A DNA stretch of 64,000 bases from UBA1952 sp965246905 (GTDB lineage Bacteria > Bacteroidota > Bacteroidia > Chitinophagales > Chitinophagaceae), in contig CBDFFZ010000003.1 in NCBI GenBank assembly GCA_965246905.1, forward strand, positions 248,001-312,000, given 5' to 3'. Positions 17,325 through 25,943 of the stretch are shown here, piece by piece. The notes beneath the pieces are model-generated. The model saw only the letters and a list, made by a program, of their open reading frames with translations. It was not told the origin of the DNA and ran no database searches. A program made the position numbers and the translations under genes. Numbering within the stretch: the stretch's first letter is position 1; every line of letters begins with the position of its first letter.

Positions 17325-19961
17325 ATGAATTTTAGACTGATTCCTGCACTGTTTGTACTTTGTTTTGCATCCTGCTATTCAACAAAAAAAGTAACAGTTA
17401 CCCGGCCTGTATCGCTTGATAATATCACCGTCAGCGCCAACAATAATCCGCTAAGCATCTACCGCGAAAGCGCTCCTCATACCTGGGATATCATCAATAA
17501 CCGCGTTGCGCTAAGCTTCAACCTAAAAGACAAGACTGCCGAAGGCCACGCTTGGATCAGGCTGGAGCCGTATTGCTGTACGCAGGATTCGATAGTGCTC
17601 GATGCAAAAAGTATGCATATTGATACGGTTCGCTGGATAGCACCAGATGCTGCCGCATCAGCCCAGCCTTTTACTTACCATGATGATCAGCTGGTCATCA
17701 AAAAGCATGTAGATGTTGCAGCAGAAGTAATACCAGATTACCACATGAAACCGCCCCCCGGCGAACTGTATATCCATTACATCGCCCAGCCTTATGCCGA
17801 TAGTAATGGGGGCGGCAGCGAAGCCATCAGCGAGGCGCGGGGACTATACTTTATCAATACGGACGGCGCCATTCCCGGCAAGCCTGCACAGATATGGACG
17901 CAGGGCGAAACGGAAAGCAACAGCCACTGGATGCCCACGATCGATAAGCCGAATGAGCGTTTCACCACACAGATAGAGCTTACCGTGCCTGATAGCTTCG
18001 GGACGCTGAGCAATGGGGAACTGACAGAAAGCAAAAAGGCCGGAGCCGGCATGCGCCGGGATGTCTGGAAGATGAATAACCCGATACAGGCCTATGCCGT
18101 AATGTTTGCCATAGGCAGGTTTTCCTTAATAAAGGAGACCTGGCGGGATAAGGAAGTTGCCTATTATACAGAGCCGGAATATGCCCCGTATGCAAAGCTC
18201 ATGTTCCGCCACACGCCAGAGATGATGGAATATTTCTCTAAGATTACCGGCGTTCCTTTTCCCTGGAATAAATACAGCCAGATTGTGGTGCGGGATTATG
18301 TAAGCGGCGCTATGGAAAATACTTCCGCTTCTCTGTTCGGGGAGTTTATGAATCAGGACCGCCGCGAGATCGAGGACAATAATTTTGAGGATGTAGTAGC
18401 GCACGAGCTCTTCCACCAGTGGTTTGGCGATTATGTAACCATGGAATCCTGGAGCAACCTTACGCTCAGCGAATCATTTGCCAACTATAGCGAGCAGCTC
18501 TGGCGTGCCCATCAGTATGGCGCCGCCTACGCCGATGAGCTGGGCCTGGAAGACCTCAACAAATACATTCAAAGCACGGAAAAGGGCAATGACCCCGAAC
18601 TTGTGCGCTATAGCTATGGCGACCGCGAAGAAATGTTCGACCGCATATCTTACAATAAGGGCGGAGCCATTTTGCACTACATCCACAGCCTCGTTGGCGA
18701 TACTTCTTTTTATCGCGCGATGCATATTTACCTTACAAAAAATGCGGGGCAATCCACTGAGGCAAGCGACTGGCGTAAGGCAATAGAAGCCGCGACCGGC
18801 CAGGATTGGACGCCCTTTTTTAACCAATGGTACTACCGTGGAGGCCACCCGGAGCTTGGTGTAAAATATACTTACGATGATGCCGCAGGGAAATTAATTG
18901 TTATCGTCAGGCAGCGGTCTTCGCCGGATAGCAGTGTGCTTTATAGGCTTCCGCTAAAAACCGCGATTGTTCGTGGAAAGCAATTAGAGTTGGTGGACTG
19001 GATAATCAAATCGCGTAGCCAGACTTTTATTTATAGCTATGCAAATGGTGAACGCCCGCTCATTATTCCTGATTATGAGCACTGGCTTCCCGGCGTTATC
19101 CGGGAGCAGAAAGATGCGGCGCAATGGCTGGCGCAATTTGAAATGACTACCGATTATATCAACAAGTACAACGCTTTAAGCTACGCCCAGCAGCATCTTC
19201 GTGAGGCACCCGCGCAAAAGATTTTTATGCTTGCGCTGAATGATCCCATAACAGGCATTAAAGGCTATGCGCTGAGCCAGCTTTCCACGCTGGATGATGA
19301 GCAGAAAGATTATACGCGCCAGGTACAATACCTCGCTACGATGGATGGAAGCGCAAAGGTGCGCGCAGCAGCGTTCAATGTGCTTAATAACTGGAAGATC
19401 AGCTCCTCGCGGGCGGATATGGAAGCCGCGGTATCAAGCAGCTCTTACCTTGTTGCCGGGGCTGCATTGCGCGGCTTGCAGACGCTGGACAAGGAAGCCG
19501 GCTATCAGCGTGCCAAAGCATTACTGCTTACCGGGCCTAAAAGCAGCCTTGAGGAGGCAGTCTGGGAAATTATTGCCGAGCATGGGGCCGCTGACGACCT
19601 GCCTGTTTATACTAAAAAGGCAGACAAGGTTTATGGCCTCCGCAGGGTGTATCTCGCCGGATACCTCGGTACTTATCTTGCCCATGTAAAAGAGCAAACA
19701 GTATTTGACAGCGCCCTCGTTTTACTGGATAAATTATACCGCGCAGAAAATATTTCCGGTTACCGCGAGCAGATATTTGCCAGCATTCTTGCGGATGGAG
19801 ATTCGTACAGCGATGCTTTCAAAGCATCAAAAACCAACACTGAAAAAGACATTATCCGCCGCCGCATTACGGCGCTTAAAGCCACACTGTCTGGCTGGAT
19901 AAACGGGATGAAAGAACAGGAGCTGAAGCGGGATCTGATGAACAAGGCCTTTAGGCTTTAG
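17325..19961 (+). CDS. M1 family aminopeptidase, lipoprotein
   Basis: A lipoprotein signal (MNFRLIPALFVLCFASC) supports the ATG at 17325; an upstream in-frame ATG at 17280 adds 15 non-signal residues. The mature protein has the M1 beta domain, the substrate motif GAMEN (328-332), the zinc site HELFHQ (360-365) with the third ligand in NLTLSESFANY, and a helical HEAT-like C-terminal region to residue 878. It should trim N-terminal residues from peptides in the periplasm or at the outer membrane. It stands alone and ends at a strong hairpin. Confidence 0.92.
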   Translation: MNFRLIPALFVLCFASCYSTKKVTVTRPVSLDNITVSANNNPLSIYRESAPHTWDIINNRVALSFNLKDKTAEGHAWIRLEPYCCTQDSIVLDAKSMHIDTVRWIAPDAAASAQPFTYHDDQLVIKKHVDVAAEVIPDYHMKPPPGELYIHYIAQPYADSNGGGSEAISEARGLYFINTDGAIPGKPAQIWTQGETESNSHWMPTIDKPNERFTTQIELTVPDSFGTLSNGELTESKKAGAGMRRDVWKMNNPIQAYAVMFAIGRFSLIKETWRDKEVAYYTEPEYAPYAKLMFRHTPEMMEYFSKITGVPFPWNKYSQIVVRDYVSGAMENTSASLFGEFMNQDRREIEDNNFEDVVAHELFHQWFGDYVTMESWSNLTLSESFANYSEQLWRAHQYGAAYADELGLEDLNKYIQSTEKGNDPELVRYSYGDREEMFDRISYNKGGAILHYIHSLVGDTSFYRAMHIYLTKNAGQSTEASDWRKAIEAATGQDWTPFFNQWYYRGGHPELGVKYTYDDAAGKLIVIVRQRSSPDSSVLYRLPLKTAIVRGKQLELVDWIIKSRSQTFIYSYANGERPLIIPDYEHWLPGVIREQKDAAQWLAQFEMTTDYINKYNALSYAQQHLREAPAQKIFMLALNDPITGIKGYALSQLSTLDDEQKDYTRQVQYLATMDGSAKVRAAAFNVLNNWKISSSRADMEAAVSSSSYLVAGAALRGLQTLDKEAGYQRAKALLLTGPKSSLEEAVWEIIAEHGAADDLPVYTKKADKVYGLRRVYLAGYLGTYLAHVKEQTVFDSALVLLDKLYRAENISGYREQIFASILADGDSYSDAFKASKTNTEKDIIRRRITALKATLSGWINGMKEQELKRDLMNKAFRL

Positions 19962-19983
19962 TACTACCTTCAGGAAGTAAGGT

Positions 19984-20026
19984 AAACAACAAAGGACTGC
20001 CTTTATGGGACAGTCCTTTGTTGTTT
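19984..20026. terminator. Strong bidirectional terminator hairpin
   Basis: A perfect 16-bp stem (AAACAACAAAGGACTG and its complement) closes an 11-nt loop. The A/T-rich outer stem can give U runs on either strand. It lies between the convergent M1 peptidase and CsbD genes. Confidence 0.85.
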
Positions 20027-20039
20027 AATAATACCTTGC

Positions 20040-20228
20040 TTACCCGAGCCTGCGAAGCCAATCGATTACATCGTCTTTCGTCTTGCCCAATTTGGTTTGC
20101 AGGCGGCCGAGCATTTCATCATCTTTGCCTTCTTCGTATTGCAGATCATCATCGGTCATATCGGCATTGGCCTGTTTGATCTTGCCTTTCCACTCATTCC
20201 ATTTGCCTTTAAATTCCAGCTTGTCCAT
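20040..20228 (-). CDS. CsbD family stress protein
   Basis: The ATG at 20228 gives a 62-aa protein, the usual CsbD length, with the signature MDKLEFKGKWNEWKGKIKQ followed by an acidic segment (TDDDLQYEEGKDDEMLGRLQ). Family members are general-stress-induced proteins in many bacteria, with no known biochemical activity. The frame is open further upstream but that extension has no family match. It is followed by the convergent terminator at 19984. Confidence 0.87.
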   Translation of the reverse strand: MDKLEFKGKWNEWKGKIKQANADMTDDDLQYEEGKDDEMLGRLQTKLGKTKDDVIDWLRRLG

Positions 20229-20317
20229 AAGATTTTGGTTTTTTAAGAATGCTGTAATTTTCGTGCCAAAGAGTAAATTGTGGATGCGTAGGGCGGTGAG
20301 CACGCCCTGCCTATACC

Positions 20318-22225
20318 TTAAAGTCCCGCCAGTTTGCTGCCACTTTTCATCAACCTGATACATTCCGCGCGGTAGCCGTCCTTATCATTGCCGCGCGCGC
20401 TTTCTGCAAGCAGGATCGCATTTGCATAGCTGGCCATGCCCTTATATTTAGAATCCTTCAGCAACATGCCCCACATAGCTACTGAGGCTGCAAAGCGTAT
20501 ATTCTCCGAAGTTTGCAGCAATGTTTTTTCCTTATCCCCAATAGAGTGCACGAGCTCTTTGCTTACCGCGCCGTCCGGCGCTTTGTAGCGGAATTTTACC
20601 GTTGCCAGCTCTCCATTACCTGAAGAATAATTACTTGCAGGCTGCTGGTATTTAAGCTCATCGGTATTGCGCAGCTGCGCACTTTTTATCCCTGCGGGGA
20701 TGATTTCATAGAGGATGGTTACCGTATGGCCGGCACCCATTTCCGCCGCATCTTTTTTATCATCCTTAAAATCCTCTGCATTCAGCACACGGTTTTCGTA
20801 GCCTACCAAACGGTAGCCCTGCACTTTTGCCGGGTTAAATTCCACCTGTGCTTTTACATCCTTGGCTACCGTAAATAAAGTGCCGCCAAACTCTGCCACC
20901 AGCGTTTTCTGCGCTTCCTGGATGTTATCGATATAGGCGTAATTCCCATTGCCCTTATCCGCCAGAACCTCCATTTTAGCATCTTTATAATTGCCCATGC
21001 CGTAGCCGAGGCAGGTAAGGAAAATGCCTGTGCCGCGCTGCTTTACGATCAGCTCTTCCAGCTCATTGTCATTGCTTACGCCTACGTTAAAGTCGCCGTC
21101 CGTAGCGAGGATAACTCGGTTATTGCCGCCCTTTATAAAGTGCTCTTTCGCTGTTTTGTAGGCAAGCAGGATGCCTTCGCCGCCTGCCGTAGAGCCGCCT
21201 GCGCTCAGGGATTCCAGCGCATCAATGATCTTTGCTTTTTCATTGCCGGGTGTGGGAGGCAGCACCAATCCGGCATTGCCTGCATACACCACAATAGCTA
21301 CATGATCCTGTGCACGGAGGTTGTTTACCAGCATCTTTAAAGAAGCTTTAAGGAGCGGCAGCTTGTTAGGCTCATTCATAGATCCGGATACATCTATCAG
21401 GAATATAAGGTTGGAGGATGGCAGCTTTTCGGTAGCGATCTTACGTGCCTGGAGGCCGATATGTAGGAGCTTGTTCTGCGTATTCCAGGGGCAGGTAGTA
21501 ATTTCTGTAGTTATAGCCACAGGATCATCGCCGGTAGGCTGAGGATAATTATACTCAAAATAATTGATCATCTCTTCCACACGAACCGCATCCGCAGGCG
21601 GCCGCTGCCCTTCATTTATAAAGCGGCGGATGTTGCTGTACGAAGCCCGGTCCACATCCACGGAAAGCGTAGAGAGCGGACTGGCCTTGACCGTCATAAA
21701 ATCATTTTCGGGATTTTTCGTGTAAGATTCTGTGCTTGGGTTGAAGTACGCTACCGGTGCCGGAGCGCTCTCATAATTCATGTACGCAGCCCTGCCGCCC
21801 GACATACTGCCTGCCGGTGCGGATTTAAAATCCACCATCGGCCGTGAAAGCGCTCTTCTTTGCACTATAATGTTTTTGTCTGCCAGGCTCGCAGCAGCAG
21901 TATTCCATTGTTTATTGGCTACCGCAATCTTCCCGCCTCTTACCCGGATATTGGTAATTGAGTCCCTGAAGTTGAGGTAGGTAAAAGTTACCGTGTAGCT
22001 CCCGTCCGCCAATGGCTTTATGAGGTAATGACCGTTAATATCTGTCATTGCGCTGCCGGCTGTTCTGCCTTGTTGCATTGCCTGCACCGTAGCATGGATC
22101 AAAGGATTGTTAGCGGCACCGGTCAGGGTTCCTTTTATTCCGCCTGCGGCAAATGCCTTGCCGGAAAGGGTAATGAGCAAAAGCAGCGCTGCGGCCATTA
22201 ATGCGAATCTGAGCGTGTTTTTCAT
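20318..22225 (-). CDS. VWA domain protein of the YfbK type
   Basis: The ATG at 22225 gives 635 aa beginning with a signal peptide (FALMAAALLLLITLSGKAFA). The reading frame stays open ~430 bp upstream only because it crosses a 21-bp repeat array. Residues ~29-100 are a carboxypeptidase-regulatory-like beta domain, ~165-250 the YfbK N-terminal region (NDFMTVKASPLSTLSVDVDRASY) and ~270-450 a von Willebrand A domain with the MIDAS motif DVSGS (278-282). The C-terminal DUF3520 region completes it. The protein is probably envelope-exposed and metal-dependent in its interactions; its partner is unknown. Confidence 0.87.
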   Translation of the reverse strand: MKNTLRFALMAAALLLLITLSGKAFAAGGIKGTLTGAANNPLIHATVQAMQQGRTAGSAMTDINGHYLIKPLADGSYTVTFTYLNFRDSITNIRVRGGKIAVANKQWNTAAASLADKNIIVQRRALSRPMVDFKSAPAGSMSGGRAAYMNYESAPAPVAYFNPSTESYTKNPENDFMTVKASPLSTLSVDVDRASYSNIRRFINEGQRPPADAVRVEEMINYFEYNYPQPTGDDPVAITTEITTCPWNTQNKLLHIGLQARKIATEKLPSSNLIFLIDVSGSMNEPNKLPLLKASLKMLVNNLRAQDHVAIVVYAGNAGLVLPPTPGNEKAKIIDALESLSAGGSTAGGEGILLAYKTAKEHFIKGGNNRVILATDGDFNVGVSNDNELEELIVKQRGTGIFLTCLGYGMGNYKDAKMEVLADKGNGNYAYIDNIQEAQKTLVAEFGGTLFTVAKDVKAQVEFNPAKVQGYRLVGYENRVLNAEDFKDDKKDAAEMGAGHTVTILYEIIPAGIKSAQLRNTDELKYQQPASNYSSGNGELATVKFRYKAPDGAVSKELVHSIGDKEKTLLQTSENIRFAASVAMWGMLLKDSKYKGMASYANAILLAESARGNDKDGYRAECIRLMKSGSKLAGL

Positions 22226-22380
22226 GTGAAGATGTGTTTTAGTCTGCCCATAAGATGCCGTAACTTTTAAGATTCCATAAAGCCTATTGCCATAGGCGGG
22301 ACTATTTGCGCTTACTGCCGCTTTGAAAGCAGGCCGCCCGATAACGTTACCGGCAGCTGCGCATTGTGGCGTGATGGTTT

Positions 22381-22673
22381 CAGTGTGGTAACTGTCGTCT
22401 GCAATGCTGTAAACGCAGTTTACCATATGCGCAGGGGGGGTACCAATATTGTAAACGTTAAATACAGCGCTGTATTTAACGTTTACAATATGCGCAGGGG
22501 GGGTGTCAATGCTGTAAACAGCGGTTACAATATTGACAAAGGCGGTTACAGAATGGTATTTAACGTTTACAACATTCGCATGGTGGGTGCGCATGCTGTA
22601 ATCGTAGTTTACAGCATTGACGGCGGCCCGCCAATATTGGCAAGGCGATGTAAACATTGGCGAGGCCTTGTAA
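22381..22673. repeat. 21-bp tandem palindrome array (about 14 units)
   Basis: Degenerate 21-bp units run in register from 22381, with starts at 22402, 22423, 22444, 22465, 22486, 22507, 22528, 22549, 22570, 22591 and 22612, slipping by one base near 22632. The unit consensus is CAATATTGTAAA-N4-GTTTA; across unit junctions this makes the 18-bp palindrome GTTTACAATATTGTAAAC plus 3 nt. Two units carry a run of seven G. Both strands happen to be open for translation, but the pattern is not that of a gene. The array lies 156 bp upstream of the VWA gene's start codon. Confidence 0.9.
22446..22491. repeat. Perfect 46-bp palindrome within the 21-bp array
   Basis: The left arm 22446-22468 (ATATTGTAAACG... 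to ...ATACAGC) is the exact reverse complement of 22469-22491 with no spacer. Its centre coincides with the centre of the unit starting at 22465, so it arises from neighbouring units in perfect inverted symmetry. It could form a cruciform or a very stable hairpin. Confidence 0.95.
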
Positions 22674-22757
22674 ATGTTTAAGGGCGTAAGTAATTTTTTC
22701 TCATTCTGCCTGTATAGGGCAGGGCTACAGGATTCAGGAAGGCTGTAACCCTTTCGA

Positions 22758-22796
22758 CCCCCTTAGAGACGTTGCATAGCAACGTCTCTAAGGGGG
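22758..22796. repeat. 18-bp-stem hairpin element
   Basis: A perfect 18-bp inverted repeat (arm CCCCCTTAGAGACGTTGC) closes a 3-nt ATA loop. There is no T run, and it sits in a tandem-oriented gap, so it looks like a REP-type dispersed element rather than a simple terminator. Confidence 0.85.
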
Positions 22797-22827
22797 CAAT
22801 GATGTTCTAAAAAGGCACCCGACACAC

Positions 22828-22916
22828 GCGTCAGCTTTGAATCGAATGCTTCATTGCGCAGCGAAACATCTTGCCCAAGTCATGCTGACGCATGGAAGCA
22901 TGACTTGGGCAAGATG
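22828..22916. repeat. Nested inverted-repeat element
   Basis: The inner pair is a perfect 20-bp inverted repeat (arm begins CATCTTGCCCAAGTCATGCT, 22867-22886; complement 22897-22916) around a 10-nt loop. An overlapping pair, GCGTCAGC (22828-22835) and GCTGACGC (22884-22891), allows an alternative fold. Nothing coding is visible between 22226 and 22997; the gap is occupied by this element, the 18-bp-stem hairpin and the 21-bp array. Confidence 0.8.
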
Positions 22917-22997
22917 CCTTCAAAATGGTAAACACTACAAAAATCTACAGAATCCCCCCAAAAATTAATGATCGGGTATATAAGCAGATTCCGGGAT

Positions 22998-23621
22998 TTA
23001 TGCCTGTTGGTAATCTGCCAGCAGGATGCGCTCCCTGCAAAACCGGTATTCCCGCTCGTCATTAGAAGCAATTATTACCAATCTATCGTGTGCATACTGC
23101 TCCATCCAGCCCAGGTATTGCTGCACACCGGCTTCATCTAAATTAGTGGCAGGCTCATCCAGCAAAAGCACCGGAGTATCGGAAAAAACAGCCTGCGCCA
23201 GCTTTACGCGCTGCTTCATCCCGGATGAGTAGTCGGCAATTGGCTTATTGGCAGCATTAGCCAGCCCCACGAGCTCAATGATCGCTTTAATAGTGAGGCC
23301 GGGCATTATTTTTTTAAAAGAGAAATGAAATTCGAGGAATTCCTGCAGTGTCATCTCCTCGGGCAGCTCCATGCCGGGAGCGCAATAAGAAAGGTAGGTA
23401 AAGGCTTTATCCAGCGGCAGATCCTTGCCGGCATTTGAATAGCTGATTTTTCCTGTAGAGGCCGTTTGCATGCCGGAAATTATCCGCAGCAAAGTGCTTT
23501 TGCCGCTGCCGTTCTGGCCAAGCAGGGCATAGGTGCCACTGCTTTCAAAAGTGTAGGTAATATCCTTAAAAACCCAGTGCCGCTGGTAGCGCTTACCGGC
23601 CCGTTCAAGGCATATCTTCAT
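22998..23621 (-). CDS. ABC transporter ATP-binding protein
   Basis: The 207-aa product is a single ATPase domain: Walker A GQNGSGKST (~37-45), signature SSGMKQR and Walker B LLLLDEPATNLD. The ATG at 23621 gives a normal N-terminus (MKICLERAGKRYQRHWVFKD) and overlaps the lpxA stop by 17 bp, so it is the last gene of the lipid A unit. It resembles ABC-2/CcmA-type export ATPases, but no permease gene is adjacent and the substrate is unknown. It ends before the repeat island. Confidence 0.88.
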   Translation of the reverse strand: MKICLERAGKRYQRHWVFKDITYTFESSGTYALLGQNGSGKSTLLRIISGMQTASTGKISYSNAGKDLPLDKAFTYLSYCAPGMELPEEMTLQEFLEFHFSFKKIMPGLTIKAIIELVGLANAANKPIADYSSGMKQRVKLAQAVFSDTPVLLLDEPATNLDEAGVQQYLGWMEQYAHDRLVIIASNDEREYRFCRERILLADYQQA

Positions 23622-24405
23622 TGATACGGCGGGTATAGCCCCGCATAATACCACGGCCGGTATCGCGGATAAAGGAAATGATCTCATCGCGCTCATCGCT
23701 CACCGGCAGGTCTGCCTCTATGATTCCGAGCGCCTTGCTCACATTGTAGCCGCGCACATAAAGTATGCGGTACACATCGAGAATGTGGTTAATACGCTCG
23801 GTGGTATAGCCGCGCCGCTTGAGGCCGATGGAGTTTACACCCACATAGGAAAGCGGCTCACGCGCAGCCTTTACATAGGGCGGCACATCCTTACGTACCA
23901 GCGAGCCGCCGGTTATAAAGGCATGAGAGCCGATGCGTACAAACTGCTGCACGGCGGTAAGGCCGGCCAGCACCACATTATCGCCCACCTGTATATGGCC
24001 GGCAAGCGTGGTATTATTTGAAAAGATGCAGTAGTTGCCGATCTCACAATCGTGCGCAATATGGCAGTAAGCCATAATCAGGCAATTATTGCCGATCCTG
24101 GTGTGGTTGCGGTCGGACGTGCCGCGGTTAATGGTTACGCATTCGCGGATGGTACAATTATCGCCGATGATGGTAAGCGTATCCTCCCCTTTGAATTTAA
24201 GATCCTGCGGTATGGCGCTGATGATGGTACTTGGAAAAATGCGGCAGTTCTTGCCAATGCGCGCGCCTTCCATAATGGTAACGTTCGAGCCGATCCAGGT
24301 GCCCTCGCCAATCTCCACATTCTTATGAATGGTGGTGAAAGGATCAATCTTCACATTGGGCCCGATCTTGGCATCGGGATGTATGTAGGTAAGCGGGTGA
24401 ATCAT
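23605..24405 (-). CDS. lpxA: Acyl-ACP-UDP-N-acetylglucosamine O-acyltransferase
   Basis: The 266-aa protein is a left-handed beta-helix of hexapeptide repeats (e.g. IGSNVTI, IGNYCIF) with the catalytic His in IAHDCEIG (H118) and a helical C-terminus. It catalyses the first step of lipid A synthesis, O-acylation of UDP-GlcNAc by a 3-hydroxyacyl-ACP. It follows lpxC-fabZ by 74 bp and lpxD before that, all on the minus strand, which is the usual Bacteroidota order. Confidence 0.95.
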   Translation of the reverse strand: MIHPLTYIHPDAKIGPNVKIDPFTTIHKNVEIGEGTWIGSNVTIMEGARIGKNCRIFPSTIISAIPQDLKFKGEDTLTIIGDNCTIRECVTINRGTSDRNHTRIGNNCLIMAYCHIAHDCEIGNYCIFSNNTTLAGHIQVGDNVVLAGLTAVQQFVRIGSHAFITGGSLVRKDVPPYVKAAREPLSYVGVNSIGLKRRGYTTERINHILDVYRILYVRGYNVSKALGIIEADLPVSDERDEIISFIRDTGRGIMRGYTRRINEDMP

Positions 24406-24419
24406 TGTTTAATTAATTC

Positions 24420-24478
24420 GCTAATTGGCTGATGAGCCTGGTTAAATTAGCTAATTAGCAAATTTTGCTAATTGGCTG
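24420..24478. repeat. Short GCTAATT repeats between lpxA and lpxC-fabZ
   Basis: GCTAATTGGCTG occurs twice (24420, 24467) and GCTAATTAGC once (24450), the last being a palindrome with its flanking TTA. The spacing (30 and 17 bp) is irregular, unlike the two 21-bp-pitch arrays elsewhere. Role unknown. Confidence 0.5.
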
Positions 24479-24479
24479 C

Positions 24480-25943
24480 TTATTTTCCTTTCCGCACGAT
24501 CTGTGCTACGAGCTCTGCCTCCGTGGCCAGCTTATTGCCTACATATGCCGTTCCTTTCATCTCACAGATGCCTCTCCGAATCGGGTTAATGAGCTCCAGC
24601 TTCAGCACCAGCGTATCACCGGGCACTACTTTATGCTTAAAGCGTACCTTATCGATCTTGATGAAATAAGTATCGTAATTCTCAGGGTCGCTGTAATTAT
24701 TGAGGGCAAGAATACCGCCTGCCTGCGCCATCGCCTCGATCTGCAGTACGCCCGGCATTACCGGGTTGCCCGGAAAATGGCCCTGGAAAAAATTCTCATT
24801 AAATGTTACATTCTTAATGCCCACTACATGATTATCGCTCAGCTCGATGATCTTATCCACCAATAGAAACGGAAATTTGTGTGGGAGGGATTTTTCGATA
24901 CGGACAATATCATACACGGGCTCCATGTTGGGGTCGTAGTGCGGGATATCGCTCAGGTGCTTGTTTTTCCGGATGTACTGCTTGATCTTCTTGGCAAACT
25001 CCACATTAGATGAGTGGCCGGGCCGTGAGGCAATGATGTGTGCCTTTATATGGTGGCCTACAAGGGCAAGATCGCCTACAACATCAAGGAGCTTATGGCG
25101 GGCAGGCTCATTCGGGAATACAAGCTGGATATTATTCAGGATGCCTTCCTGCTTTACCTCGATCTTCGGTTTGTTGAATATTTTGGCAAGGCGTTCCAGC
25201 TCTTCATCGCTCACCACCTTATCTACCACCACGATGGCATTGCTCAGGTCTCCGCCTTTGATGAGATTGTTCTGCAGCAGATATTCCAGCTCATGGAGGA
25301 AACAAAAGGTTTTGCAGGGTGCAATCTCCGTACGGAATTCTGAAATATGCTTGAGGGTAGCATGCTGCGTGCCAAGCGTCTTCGAGTTGAAATCTATGAG
25401 CGTAGTGATCTGGTAATCCGTAGCGGGCACGGCCAGCATATCCACATTCTTTACCGGGTCGTAAAAGTGAATATTGGTATCGATGCTGTACACCACACGC
25501 TTGGCATCCTGCTCCTGTATGCCCACACTGTCTATGGCATCTATAAATTCCCTTGCGCTGCCATCGAGGATGGGTATCTCCGGCGCATCGAGCTCAACAA
25601 GTACATTATCGATACCGCAGCCTACAAGTGCTGCAAGAATATGCTCTACCGTGCTCACTTTAGCGCCATTGTGCTCAAGTGTAGTGCCGCGGGATGTATC
25701 CACTACATAATCTGCATCTGCCTTTACAATAGGCCGCTCAGGCAGGTCTATACGCTGAAAGCGGATGCCGAAGCCCGGGTTGGCGGGCCGCAGCGTCATC
25801 GTTACATTATGGCCGGTATGCAGGCCGGCGCCGTGAAGCGTTACTGCACCCTTAAGCGTTTGCTGGTTTTGTGCTGATTGCTGCAATAGAGTGCAAGTTT
25901 TTTTCCGTCCGTCCTGTATATGCTGCGTCAAAGTCTCTGTCAC
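24480..25943 (-). CDS. lpxC/fabZ: Bifunctional LpxC deacetylase / FabZ dehydratase
   Basis: The 487-aa protein joins two lipid enzymes. Residues ~27-325 are LpxC, the zinc deacetylase that commits UDP-3-O-acyl-GlcNAc to lipid A; ligands are visible as H101 (VEHILAAL), H283 and D287 (RHKLLDVVGD), and the catalytic His is H310 (RPGHSSN). Residues ~345-487 are FabZ, the 3-hydroxyacyl-ACP dehydratase, with H389 (QGHFPGNP) and E403 (QIEAMAQAGG). The fusion is characteristic of Bacteroidota and links lipid A to fatty acid supply. It overlaps the lpxD stop by 4 bp. Confidence 0.96.
   Translation of the reverse strand: MTETLTQHIQDGRKKTCTLLQQSAQNQQTLKGAVTLHGAGLHTGHNVTMTLRPANPGFGIRFQRIDLPERPIVKADADYVVDTSRGTTLEHNGAKVSTVEHILAALVGCGIDNVLVELDAPEIPILDGSAREFIDAIDSVGIQEQDAKRVVYSIDTNIHFYDPVKNVDMLAVPATDYQITTLIDFNSKTLGTQHATLKHISEFRTEIAPCKTFCFLHELEYLLQNNLIKGGDLSNAIVVVDKVVSDEELERLAKIFNKPKIEVKQEGILNNIQLVFPNEPARHKLLDVVGDLALVGHHIKAHIIASRPGHSSNVEFAKKIKQYIRKNKHLSDIPHYDPNMEPVYDIVRIEKSLPHKFPFLLVDKIIELSDNHVVGIKNVTFNENFFQGHFPGNPVMPGVLQIEAMAQAGGILALNNYSDPENYDTYFIKIDKVRFKHKVVPGDTLVLKLELINPIRRGICEMKGTAYVGNKLATEAELVAQIVRKGK

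Noticed and set aside
22381..22673. CRISPR array
   Set aside because: No spacers; the units abut and are degenerate along their whole length.
22226..22681. Open reading frames across the 21-bp array, including an N-terminal extension of the VWA gene and a 105-aa plus-strand frame
   Set aside because: A 21-bp period is a multiple of three and the palindromes lack stops in those frames, so both strands stay open by chance. The signal peptide of the VWA protein begins at 22225.
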